Positions 11,441 to 23,000 of a stretch of DNA of 64,000 nt are shown here, piece after piece. The position numbers and the translations under genes are program-made. This stretch comes from Aaosphaeria pasadenensis (Eukaryota; Ascomycota; Dothideomycetes; Pleosporales), in assembly GCA_022813625.1 (NCBI GenBank), contig JAKLMB010000035.1, forward strand, positions 186,001 through 250,000, written 5' to 3'. A model generated the notes under the pieces. The model did not search any database. It was given only the letters and a program-made list of their open reading frames with translations, and was not told the origin of the DNA. Every line of letters begins with the position of its first letter. Position 1 is the stretch's first letter.

Positions 11441-12687
11441 ACTCCCAGGTACAAACTATTTCAGAGATAATTTTGAGAATGAAAGGTTCGTGAAATCAAG
11501 TATGGGTTTTGATATCATGGCAGCTAACCTATTCCGTCGCTTTGCATAGCATAGCATGTTTCTGGAGGCGACTTTGCGCCGCAGGTGAGATTACAAAATG
11601 CCTAGAATCATGATGCTTGTCAATGTAACTAATAAGCCAGGTTGGGAAGAGGTGGAGGTTTCACGGCAATTACGTCTCAAGATTGGATTGGCTCCCGATA
11701 AGTTTGCAGAGGGCCGAAGATCCCGACTTTTGTATTCGGGTCAAGCTAAAATGGAAGGTGTTTCTTGTTTGGAGGACCAACGATACGTTAAGATGCAGAG
11801 GGTCTCAAGTCAAAAATGGCGCAGCTTACACAAGTACCAACGGTCTGGTTCGCTTATGGCAGTCAATAAAGCTACTTGCAAAATCTCATATGAAAGTGTG
11901 TTGCCTTCCCCAGAAGCAAGGCCATTCTCTTACAGTTGGTTGCCTTCTGTTCCTCGGTGTCGTACCTGATAAGGCGCCTTTGGGTCTGGATAAATGATCA
12001 TATATTGCATTATGTAGTACGGAGTATGTGCTTACTGTGCCACTTGCGGTCCGCAAATATCACTCAGACAATTTGATTGGAAGGGCTGGCCTTGAGTTTG
12101 TTACACAACAGATGCATGCCGGCTTGTAAGTCTGGTTCTATTGTCCCAAGTTGGCGGCGCAGCTACTGCATCTTCTTGATGGGTTGAAGTGTTCATGTGC
12201 AGATGCAAACGGAACTTGAAATGTGATGCACAGGGAAAAGGTTCTGGTCAATTGGATGTATGAAAACAGGCTTAATTCGTTAAGTATTCAGAGGTTGATC
12301 ATGGGCTTGTGGGGTTTGACTTGGATACGCATTCTGGTAGATATTATCGACAGCCGATATAATGTTTACTTAGTCTAGACTCCTTGCGAGTTCAGTCGTT
12401 CGTAACTCTACCGCTGAGTATAAGCAGTAGTTTTTCTGTTCTTGAACATTCAGATGCTTGGATTTTGTGGGGAGAAAGGCAACATTCAATACCTTGCACC
12501 TACTATCTAGCTAAATCCATTTCATCATCCCAATGTTAAACGTTCCGAAGTCTTGAAAATGCGACAGTTTGGTAATGGTCGGAACAGAGATTTCGTCGCC
12601 ATATTCTACCTTTAGTACACTCCTATATGAACAGGATGCTTTCTGCTATTCCAACTGATATGGGAGCTCTTCAAGGAGATTCCCTCA
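11441..12687. other. Intergenic, P450 promoter side
   Basis: 1.25 kb between the P450 start and the end of the receptor gene. Plus-strand ORFs at 11598-11997 overlap in two frames and have no domain features, so they are not called. The segment should include the P450 promoter near 11450-11700. No binding site could be recognised. Confidence 0.45.
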
Positions 12688-14358
12688 TTAAGACAATCTC
12701 TCATCGAGCTCCAGGTGCTCGACATGCTCACTAGTGGTAGATTTTGTTAGACCGTCCTCATCGTGCGAACGTGTCGCGGTCAATCGCGATATGCTAGACT
12801 GATCCCACTGGTCGCGCCTCTTGGACTTCCCTGACTTCTTGCCACCCGATCCGCCAATGGTGGCGACGGATGAGTCTGGCATGGGTAGTGGGTCTTGCGG
12901 CCTGCGCCGACGGATCATACGGAGGAAAAGAGGGTAAACGCTTGGCAAGCAGGCGCAGATGAGGGCAACATCAAGTTCAATCCCCGACCACAATTGCAGC
13001 CCAATGCCGTCGCCTGTTTAGCAGGTAGGTCAGATGGCTGTTATAAAGGACAAAAATGACTACCGCACTAAAGGAGGGGATGGGCTACTCACGAGTTGGG
13101 TTACCGCTACCATCATAGACCTCGAGGACTCTAAACCGATAACACAGAACGGCAGCGGTACTGTAACAGAGTAAGTGTGATGCTACGGTTATAGAGAACA
13201 ATACGCACCATATTCCCCAAGCAAACATGACCGTTGCTGCAAATTTCTTGTACAGTGGTAGCTGAAGTCGCAGGATGTGTGGCAAGGGCACGACGAGAAT
13301 AACCAAGGTCCAAAACAAATCAATAACGCCTCCCGAAAGGGTAACCTTGTTAGCACTGATACAGTGCCCCTCATGTTCGCCGTCCCAATGCTGCCAAAAA
13401 TGCTTGATGGGTGTGCATTGAAAAATATTGAACAAGAAAAAGCCTACGCTCAGAGTGTCGCTGATAATGAGTACGGCCCAAAATGTACGGCGGGGTGCAG
13501 TTCCGGTGGCGAAGATACGTAAATAAAAGAGCAGGACAGACGTGCGGAGGGTAACTTCGCACCAGTTATACAGTAGGAACTCAATATACGAGAGCTGACG
13601 AATGTTAGCTTGGGCGGTTCATAGACAAGAAAGTGAGAGACTCGTACAGTGAGAATCTTGGTGATGTTTTCTGGGGACACCGCCCAGATATCAGTCCCGA
13701 GGCCCAAGTTGGCACCCACGAATCCAACAGTCGTGTAGGCAACACAGCCAACCTACAAAATTATAAGTTTGGGACCATTTCGAGCATCGCACGTGTTCGG
13801 AGAAGGTCCTCACCGCTCCTAGGAGATTGAAGAAGTCATCCCACCAGAGTTTGCTGTGACACACAATTCTGGATACAAGTCTCAAGATGAAGATGATACC
13901 AGCGAAGATGATGAAAAAGATCATCGGCGGCACCCATGAGCGGTCATGGGCTGGACGTACGCCACACTGGGTGTTCGTAATGCGAAGTGTGACTACATGG
14001 AGCAAAGTGTTAATGAGGTTCTTTACAACAAAACTACTGTCAATGGAAAAGAAGATATAGAGAAGGCAATATCACCTAGCTGCTCTCGAATAGTGCAGGA
14101 CCCAAGGACGCATTGATGTGCTTGACTCTGAAGAGCTGCATTGGTGCAAATACAGGGAATATTGGTTGGGGCACAAGTCGAATTGAGGACAGCTTTGGTA
14201 ATGCAATCCAGCTGTGAAGACGATAATCAGAAATGTTTGGTCTAGGGGTAATAATGATCGTTACTAACACCACATTTGGGAAGTATCTGCGATTGCCCTG
14301 AGACCAGACCCACCATCATAACTAGGCCGAGAAGAATGGGAATCAAGTTTACTTTCAT
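12688..14358 (-). CDS. CFEM-domain seven-helix receptor-like protein (PTH11/rhodopsin-like fungal family)
   Basis: Seven exons (14358-14269, 14211-14076, 13992-13814, 13752-13648, 13594-13209, 13160-13093, 13013-12688) join in frame to 429 residues. A signal peptide (MKVNLIPILLGLVMMVGLVSG) leads into a CFEM module with the cysteine series LPKCGLDC...STC...IPCICTN...HQC..GSC. Seven hydrophobic helices follow, with the family's charged loop LWWDDFFNLLG after helix 1, the FQCTPIKHFW loop between helices 4 and 5 and HCIS before helix 5. The C-tail is Ser/Lys/Arg-rich and cytoplasmic. Proteins of this plan (Pth11 of Magnaporthe and relatives) act at the plasma membrane in surface or chemical sensing. 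It lies between the P450 and the PaxU-like gene, inside the presumed PKS cluster. The ligand is unknown. Confidence 0.9.
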
Positions 14359-15717
14359 GGCGATTCGGTTAGTCGAAAACGAGATGTGGAAAGTGCTTGA
14401 AACTCAGAAGGATCAATATCAAAAATTCAAAACTGAATGATGGAAAACTTGTGACGATGCGACGGGTTTGGGAACGGCGGCTTGTTTAATGAACTGGCGG
14501 GTTTAGTGTCTGTCAGTTTGGGGAGCATGCGGCAACGAAGTCCAATCATTAATTCATCCCGAGCAGATAGACTTTGTTGGTGGATGTGCAGTCATTTGAG
14601 TGTCTGAGGTGAGATACACCCGCCTCCACAAATTTGAGACGAAAGGGGCCCGACCAAGTAGCCCTCCCAATAGAATCTAGATAAGCTGCATCCTGCTGCA
14701 GACAACAAGGTATTTCAAGCAGCCATAACTTTGTGAGACCAAAATCTAAACACGATGTGTCGTTGACAGACTTTCACGCCGGCAAGACCGTGTAATCAGT
14801 ACGGTAACGCTCAGGAAGATAGGACGAGTTGACTACTCGTCTACGTTAAGGGTGTCATGGCCCATACTACGCCATGGAAATGAAAATAAGATTCTACACA
14901 CTGTGGATAGTGACTCCCCCTCGACAAACACTGCCTCCGACGTGCGGCGGAAGTCGTACATGACCTGGCAGAATGATCGATTGCCGGGAGGGTTGCTTGA
15001 GCCAAGGTGAAAGTAGTACGATTACATTCTGACCCCCTTGGGAAAACAGAACGAGAACTCAACATTAGGCCTTATTTCCCGTGCCAAAAAGAAATGCCGT
15101 ATTCCAGGGACAGAATATACAAAAGATACTCGCTAGTCTTCCGTGCTGGGGTTGCGGCACTATCACCCTTGTGTAGATCTCCGGAAGCTAGGGGGAGGCC
15201 GACACATTGATGGGCGCCAGCCAGGGAGTGGTGAAGGGTGTGGGGGCTGGGGGCTTCGGGATCCGATGAGTAGGCAACCATGCATGAACCGGTGGAGGAT
15301 TGATTGATTATACGAACAGGATCAACAGTCTAGATACCAGGCCGTTGCCAAGGCTGCTTGACTTATGCACAGACAGTATGTATCATGGATGTACCCCATT
15401 TGGAAGTACAATACATGATCTTGCGAAATTGAAGTCAGCTAGGCCTGATCAAGCTTCCGGGCATATTATAGGAGGTGGGGCCAACAAAACCTTAGTACAA
15501 CGTCAGCCTTTCTCTCTTACAGGCAAGAATCACGTGTATCTGCAGTTACGTGCTAATTAACGTTCTATTATCCCTATAGCTCAAGCATTTTTGATGCCAA
15601 GTTGACTTCTCAGGCCCCACCCCCTTTAACGTGACTGAGACGCACTCGAGAATAGCTGTAGCACCATACATTTTTAGCAAGCAAAGCCCTAGTTCTAGTG
15701 AGAACAAGAATTTGCTC
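14359..15717. other. Intergenic, receptor promoter and PaxU-like 3' flank
   Basis: 1.36 kb with no supportable gene. Short ORFs (14841-15065, 15007-15210, 15300-15560) overlap on opposite strands and lack motifs. A G-rich stretch lies at about 15225-15260. Confidence 0.45.
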
Positions 15718-16647
15718 TCACAGTCGCGATTCTTCCCAGGTCTGCCCTACGACGCGCCAGTAGCGATCCGCATGCTTTCTCGCATGCGCAACATGCCCCG
15801 TTCCATCGAACACCTCGTGTTGCACACTGAACCCTTTTGCTTCCGCTTCATCAGCATGACGCTTCACAGCCGCAGCAGGAGTGATGCGGTCAGCCGGCCC
15901 GTATACATAGACGCGGCGAGTCTCATGTACGCGAGCCGGGTCATTGTGGGCGCGCGGCGCTAGGTCGCCAATATGATCCGGCACCCGCAGTATGGTGACG
16001 AACGTCCATACAAGGGCAACGTAGAGATACGCGACCGGCATGACGGCAAGGCGGATCACTGCCGAAGGGGTCCCGTCGAGTATGCCCTTGAGGAGGGTCT
16101 GGTAGGTAAAGGGCGCGGGAGTAGAGTCGAAGATGGTGGCGTGCAAGGGGAGAACGGCATTCTTGGGAGCATCGGATGAGCTGGTGGTTGCATAGGCCGT
16201 GTAAAGGTGGTATAACATGGTCGAGCCAGCATTCGAGAAGACGTGGACCAGTAGCCCCGGGGAAGGTCGCGACTCGGCGTCGCTGTGAGGTGTAGTCTGG
16301 GCCTCATCCTGCTCAAGAATGGCGCGGGCGGCGATTGCGGCGATGCGAGCCTCTCGCAATCCCAGTCGCGGAATGGTCATGCCTGCAAACGTGCACGTAA
16401 CGAGCAAAATGGTTGAGGCGGGGAAAAGGACCTGGTGGTGACGGACGTATTTGGCGAGTGTGCTTTTCGAAGCATTCATCCAGCCAAAGACGATAATCAG
16501 TGTCGGGTTATTGCCTTTGGGTGTAGGTGTAGGTGTCGTGTTGTCCGGCGATGGGCGCAACAGGTAAACGCTGGGGGAAAGCGTCTCCATGAAGCTCAAC
16601 CCGCCGCTGCCGCCGACGACGCGCATACCATCCGTGGTTGTCGCCAT
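15718..16647 (-). CDS. PaxU/TMEM53-like alpha/beta hydrolase (DUF829)
   Basis: A single exon of 309 residues. The N-terminal half has the family's IIVFGWMNASKSTLAKYV block, where TMEM53/PaxU proteins read a Gly-Trp then Lys-Tyr. VHVFSNAGSTMLYHL fits the nucleophile-elbow region, IFDSTPA follows it, and YGPADRITP and FDGTGHVAHARKH near the C-terminus supply the expected acid and histidine. A hydrophobic segment (AVMPVAYLYVALVWTFVTIL) may touch a membrane. PaxU sits in the paxilline indole-diterpene cluster, and relatives recur in fungal metabolite clusters with unproven chemistry. The gene is divergent from the MFS gene at 17150 across 502 bp. Since the nearby PKS lacks a release domain, a trans-acting hydrolase role is a reasonable guess, not shown by sequence. 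Confidence 0.85.
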   Translation of the reverse strand: MATTTDGMRVVGGSGGLSFMETLSPSVYLLRPSPDNTTPTPTPKGNNPTLIIVFGWMNASKSTLAKYVRHHQVLFPASTILLVTCTFAGMTIPRLGLREARIAAIAARAILEQDEAQTTPHSDAESRPSPGLLVHVFSNAGSTMLYHLYTAYATTSSSDAPKNAVLPLHATIFDSTPAPFTYQTLLKGILDGTPSAVIRLAVMPVAYLYVALVWTFVTILRVPDHIGDLAPRAHNDPARVHETRRVYVYGPADRITPAAAVKRHADEAEAKGFSVQHEVFDGTGHVAHARKHADRYWRVVGQTWEESRL

Positions 16648-17149
16648 GACCGATGGGTTGAGAGGTGATGGTGAATGAGATGAGTACTGGAAAGGTTCTG
16701 TCTAGGTGTGCGCAATTTGAGAGCGGCAATGAGTTTATGTTCGTTGAGTACGGAGTAAATTAGAGGTAAGCTAAGTAGGAGAGACCGGGTAAACGAAAGT
16801 GTAAGCGGCGTAGACATCCAGAATCAGAAGCCGTACCCCGGCCATTTCAAAGACCCCCCAACTGGTACAAAGTTGTAAGGCAAACAAATTGTCGGCGGAG
16901 ACAAGTAGCCCCACACCTCTGTCACAACAGATTGGTTGATGGAAGATGCAGCTCCTGGGTACAGCATGATCGGGCAATATAGGCTTCCCGCCAATGTCCA
17001 TGTTCAAGTACGCTCCAGGGTTGCCTCCTGGTCCCATTTCCCCATTTAAACATGGTGGCTTCGGCTTGTCGTAGTTGGAACAACTTTTTAGCTTGTTACC
17101 CCCACGACTCAAATCACTATCCTTCACACTCTATTTCACCAGACTTAAC
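16648..17149. promoter_or_regulatory. Divergent promoter between PaxU-like hydrolase and MFS transporter
   Basis: 502 bp separating two start codons in opposite directions, so both promoters lie here. This layout suggests co-regulation of the hydrolase and exporter. Pyrimidine-rich tracts precede the transporter start at 17090-17150. No defined operator was seen. Confidence 0.55.
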
Positions 17150-19239
17150 ATGACTGGTACGAGCGAGATTTCTTTGCAGGAGCGCAAGACGCCTGAGTCT
17201 TTCGAGCCCGACATTGCACTTCAGCAGGGCGGCGGAAACGATGGCAACGAGAAGGAAGAGGTGCCTCCAGGCACATATCTCACCGGAATTCGCTTGGTGC
17301 TCGTCTGTATCAGGTAAGTTGCTCCTTTGACTATATACTGCCCGTCATCAATTGTCCAAGTTTCAAGCTAACGCACAGCGATGTATCCATAAAGCCTATG
17401 CATATGTATTTTCTTGCCCACAGCCGAGATTTCCATTGTCAGTACCTCGCTCGTCACCATGTCGGCAGACTTGAACGGGTTCGACAAGAGTAACTGGGTC
17501 ATCACCGCCTATCTTTCAGCCTTTACAGGTATGTTTGACCACATTATCCAACATCAGTATTTTGAAAGCTGAAGACACCAAGGATTCCTCATCATTTGGG
17601 CCAAGACTGCCCACCACATTGGCCTCAAGTCAACCCTTATTAGCTCCCTTATCATCTTCATGGCCTTCTCAGCCGGGTGCGGGGCGTCCCAGACCATCGA
17701 TCAGCTGTGAGTCTCCATTTCCATCTACATGATACAACTCAATCCTGATGACGCCTGCCGGGCTGTAGCATAATTTTTCGTTCCTTCCAAGGCATTGGTG
17801 CCTCTGGCGCTATGGCCTTAACGTCCACGGCATTCTTTCATATTGCGCCCACGAGGGACTATGGCAAGATGAGTGCTATCTTATCGTGTACCCTCGCAAT
17901 TGCATTGGTCGTCAGTCCCCTTATTGGTGGTGGTCTCAGCAATGATAATCACTGGCGCTGGGTCTTCTACTTAAAGCAAGTCAAGAAACCATCATGTCGT
18001 TTGAGGAGAAATACTAACTCTTATCCACCCCTTCAGTCTCCCGATCGGAGCCGTCGCTCTCATCATTCTCGCACTTGCTTTGCCAAACCGATTTCGTCGT
18101 CATGTCGATCCTATCCCACAAAATTCTGCTAAGCGTAGCGCCGTGTCCAAGGTGGCTGGCTTTCTCTGGGATGCCGACATTGTCGGTGCGTTTCTGCTGT
18201 TGGGCACTGTAGTCTTCCTGGTGGCGGCACTGGAGGAGGGTGGCACCGTAACCTTTTCTTGGGGATCCGGGGTGATCGTTGCATCACTTGTCGTTTCTGG
18301 CTGTCTTTTGGCGGCCTTTGCTTTCTGGCAATGGTGGGCGGGCAGAGAGGCAACAGCGGCCGTGCCTTCATTCCCGCGCAGCTTCACCCACAACCGCGTC
18401 CTACTACCGGGTCTCCTGTGAGTGGGCTTTCTAAATTTTCTTTAACATTGCTGACATACCTGCATAGAGGTGCTTTTTTGGTTGGCGCGCCAATGACCAT
18501 AGCATCCATCCAGCTCCCACAGCGCTACCAGCTCATCAACAAGAGCTCGCCACTTGGGGCCGGCGTCAAATTTCTGGCTTTCGGCATCCCATTTCCTGTG
18601 GGAGTGGTGGTTCCGACGATTCTCGCGGGCAGATTCCGCCTTCCTTTCACCTACATCCTCATGCTCGGAACTATTCTACAGATTGTCGGCTTTGCTCTCC
18701 TCTCCACTGTACCTAGCTCCGTAGATCCCTGGCCCGGCCAGTTCGGATATAGTTGCATAGCCGGACTTGGTGTTGGAATCACTGGGGGCTTGTACACCTT
18801 CCTCAATCCATTATCGATAGACAAGAAGGAACAGTGTAAGTTCTGATTCGCTCCAGCAAGATGCATGCCCATGAATGCACAAACGCTGACATTCACCTGG
18901 GATACAGACCTTGCCATCGGCGCGGGAGTGCAGGCTCGCATGTTGGGAGGCTCAGTTGGCATTGCTGTTGTCAATAGCGTATGGGTCAATTACGTGCGGT
19001 CGCATTTGGGATCAGTGCTCGCAAAAGCTGAAATTGACACACTGCTGACAGACACAGAGAGTCTGATTGACTTTCCCACCGCCACTCAGGAGACGTTCCG
19101 AACCATATGCGGCGACGCCTATAATCTGCAGATGCGCGCCACGTTGGGCTTTGCAGCTGCACAAGTTATTGTCATAGTCGCTCTATGGCGAAGATCGGCG
19201 TATAGACTGGGCAGCGAGGGCCAGCTTACGCAGTCATAG
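17150..19239 (+). CDS. MFS exporter, 14-TM DHA2 family
   Basis: Seven exons: 17150-17313, 17395-17528, 17583-17706, 17769-17975, 18037-18417, 18468-18835 and 18908-19239. They join in frame to 569 residues. The fourth intron (17976-18036) has a GC donor, GCAAGT, with branch ACTAAC and acceptor TTCAG; only this join restores the family's WRWVFYLNLPIGA. Other hallmarks are FLPTAEISIVSTSL in helix 1 (the DHA2 motif D1 region, with Glu where many have Asp-Gln), SNWVITAYLSAFTG, RSFQGIGASG in helix 4 and the antiporter motif SPLIGGGLS in helix 5. About 14 helices are predicted, with a Lys/Glu-rich N-tail. It is the best exporter candidate for the polyketide: upstream of the PKS, same strand, with the hydrolase divergent on its other side. 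Confidence 0.93.
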
Positions 19240-20063
19240 AATTGTGGAGAGTCAGTGGTCTCGGCGGACGGAGATATTGGAGGGTGTTTATAGGGGCCTG
19301 CCACATTGTTGTATGTAGTTCCCCGGCTTATCGCGAGGTTGTGATCTGTGGGCAATTTAAAACTAGGCAATCGACCACCGTCTGGTGTGGTTGTACAACA
19401 TGCGCATTGCACAACCTTCCATAATCAGAGGGCTGATGGACACTCAGTAGTTAATTGAAAACAAGGCAATGGAGGACTAGCCAGTGTGGGTGCACGACGT
19501 TTGCATTTTCATCGGCATCTTCATAGATGAAACTTCGAGCTTTTCCGGTCAGCCATATGGGGCAGCATATCGGGTCACACAACGCATGCAATTCAGGCAT
19601 CTCTACCAGTATGTTTGGTTGAAAGACGGCGCAGAGGCAAAATCATGTTAGTGTCCTGAGTCAAGAACATGTCTCACGTTTGGAACCGCGACGCCAATTT
19701 GGATCATCATTATTGACGTAGCGGGCTCCTGTATATGCGTTTTGAATACGGCGATCTGGGATACGCCTCGATGCAACGGGCACGCATACATGGCCATGAC
19801 GTTATTGGCTGTTATTTTCAACCATTATCGTATGGATCATTGCGGTTCAAATGGCTCATTTCTTACAGGCAACAAGTGCTCTAGACGGGTATGACTAGCG
19901 TACCTCGTGGAAATCAAGTAAATTGTGGCATACTTAAACCGCAACTCAGACCTATAGTCGCTTTGATAAGTCACTTCATATGCTCAAGCTCCTGCAATAG
20001 CCACAAGAGTAATAGTTTCACACTGACTTCTTACGAGCCCGGAAAGAGAAAGACCCAAACCAA
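19240..20063. promoter_or_regulatory. Upstream region of the PKS
   Basis: 824 bp between the transporter stop and the PKS start, without a supportable ORF. It must include the transporter terminator region and the PKS promoter. No specific factor site was identified by eye. Confidence 0.45.
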
Positions 20064-23000
20064 ATGATGGGATCTGCAAACCCCAATGATGGTGGAATAC
20101 TTCGTCCCCTCGCTGTGGTTGGGATGTCGTACCGATTCCCTGGCAAATCAACCTCTGATGAAGCCTTCTGGAACATGCTCCTATCCAAGAGATGTGCTTC
20201 GACTGATGTACCCCCCGACCGCTACAATATCAACGCTCACTACAACCCAGACCCCAAGCGTCTTGATACGCTTAGCTGCCGCGGAGGTCACTTTATTGAC
20301 GGCCGAGCTGGTGCGACTGTACATTTGCCTATTCATGATCTTTGATGACTGACTCCACGAGTACGTAGATGTCTTTGATGCAGGCTTCTTCGGCATCGGC
20401 GCCACTGAATCCAGCTCAATGGACCCGCTCCACCGCATCTCTCTGGAGGAGTCGTTCCGCGCCTTCGAAAACGCCGGTCTGTCTCTGGAGGATGTAGCCG
20501 GCACCAAGACATGCGTCTTCTCAGGATGCTTGTCGCCAGACTACGTGACTGTTAGTCATAAGGACACCTACAACCCTAACCAGTACCATGCAAGTGGTTC
20601 GGCTATCAATATGCTGGCTAATCGCGTGAGCTGGTGGTTCGACCTGAGAGGTCCCAGTGTCACAGTCGACACTGCCTGCTCAAGCAGCTTAATTGCTCTC
20701 AACCTGGCCTGCCAGAGCATTTGGGCAGGAGATGCCACTATGGTGAGTATGCCGGATCTACTACTGTTCTTGAGACCTGCTCAGCGTGCTCAACACATTC
20801 GCAGGGACTAGTCTGCGGAGCAAACATGCTTCTCACGCCCGAATCGCAATTGTACTTGAACAACCTCGGCCTGTTGTCGGAAGATAGTCGCTCGTACTCT
20901 TTTGACCATCGCGCGAACGGTTATGGACGTGGTGAAGGTGTAGGTGTCATTATCATTGAGCCGCTCGACGAAGCCATCCGGCACGGCCGCACTATTCGAG
21001 CCGTGATTCGATCTAGTTGTTCTAACCAGGATGGTAAAACGCCAGGAATTACTGCCCCGAGTCAAGAAGCCCAGTTTCGTTTGATCAATGATACTTACCT
21101 CAAAGCTGGATTAAATATGGAACATACGCGGTACTTCGAGGCCCATGGAACCGGTAAGTCTGACTTGATATCAGCGATATGGGGAGACTGAACGAAGAAA
21201 ACATCAGGGACACCACTCGGAGATCCTATTGAAGCAGGTGCCATCGGACAGGCGTTCCGGCCATACAGAAGTTCTCAGCATCCGTTATACGTGTAGGGTC
21301 TCCGCTTACCTGCTTTAGTTCTATCATCTAACAGACAATAGAGGCTCAGTGAAGACAAATATTGGGCATCTTGAGGGTGGTTCTGGCGTTGCTGGTGTGA
21401 TCAAGGCAATTCTTGCGCTCGAGCGTGGTGTCATTCCTCCAAACGCCAACTTTGAGCGACTGAATCCTGATATCGATGCCGACTCTCTTAAAATCAAGGT
21501 ACGTCATACGACAAGAATATAAAACGAAAAGTGATGTGGGAGAACCATAAATGAACTGTACCAATCATTACTCAGATCGTCGCCGATGCAGTCTCATGGC
21601 CCCCCGGCCTACGGCGCGCATCTGTCCAGTCCTTTGGATTTGGCGGAGCTAACAGTCACGTCGTCCTGGACGACGCCTACAACTTCATGCGCCTACACGG
21701 TTTGCAGGGTAATCACAAGACTAAGCCAGTTCCTGGACTTGATGACCTCTCCAGCACTACACTCAATGACACGAATACGTTTGCGCCCACGATTCCGCGG
21801 CTATTGGTCTGGTCAACAGCGGACGAGGGCGGCATCGCACGAACCAAAGACGACTGGCGGGAATTTCTAGGACTAGTCAACCCGACGCAGCTTAGCAAGG
21901 GGCGCAACTTCCTCGGCGATGTGGCGTATACGTTGGGTGCGCGGCGGACTCACTTCACATGGCGAGCCATGTCGGTAGTTGATTCCATGGAGAACCTTGC
22001 TGCTGTGGCCGACTCGATGAGTGCACCAACGTGCGCCGCTGCGTCGCCCCAGCTAGGTCTCGTCTTCACTGGGGTAAGCCAGCCCGGACTGATGATCCTA
22101 CAAAGTACTTGAAGCCAGGACTGACTGTTTGTTTCCCCCCATCAGCAAGGTAGCCAGTGGTATGCTATGGGACGTGAGCTTATCACTCATTACGCCCTAT
22201 ACAAGCAAAGTCTGCTCGATGCAGGTGTCTACTTGGCTAGTCTTGGTTGTTCTTGGAACCCCATAGGTACGTAACTCGGAAGCATGTCGTTGGAGACATC
22301 AGTATGCACCGCTAACAGGACCATTCGCTAGCGGAGCTCATGCGGTCGGAAACAGAGAGTAATGTCAACAAGCCGCTTTACGGTTCTCTATGCACCATCG
22401 TGCAAGTAGCCCTAGTTGAGCTACTACGTAGCTTTGATGTGCAGTCAACCGCAGTCGTTGGCCACTCCTCAGGCGAGATTGCTGCAGCGTAAGTATAGTA
22501 GTCGTGTGGCAGATCTCAACGTCTACGTGATAGTTCAGCTGACAGTAATATACCAGATTCTGCGCCGGCGCCATCCCCCGCGAGTCTGCCTGGAAGATTG
22601 CCTATTATCGTGGGATAGGTGCCTCGCTGCTGGCTGAAAAAGGTGAAATAAAAGGGTCAATGATGGCTGTAGGCATGGCCAAAGACAAGGTCCAATCCTA
22701 TGTCGATCAGGTATCTAGTTTTCTGGGAGAATGCCGCCTGACAATTGCCTGTGTCAATAGTCCAACAAATGTCACAATTTCGGGCGAGGATATCCACATC
22801 GACCATCTTAAGGGCTTGCTAGATGCAGAAAAGGTATTTTGTCGAAAGCTTCGTGTCGGGGTAGCATACCACTACCCACACTACCCACAGATGCAAGAGA
22901 TCGTCGATCAATATCGTGAGAGAATGGGCTTTCTTGGCTACCCTGCTTCTGACAAGGAGCAGCCACATCAGCCGGGCTTGATCTCATCGGTAACGGGGAC

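Noticed and set aside
11598..11997. Two overlapping plus-strand ORFs of over 100 codons upstream of the P450
   Set aside because: No motif, no splice context and overlapping frames; best seen as chance ORFs in a promoter region.
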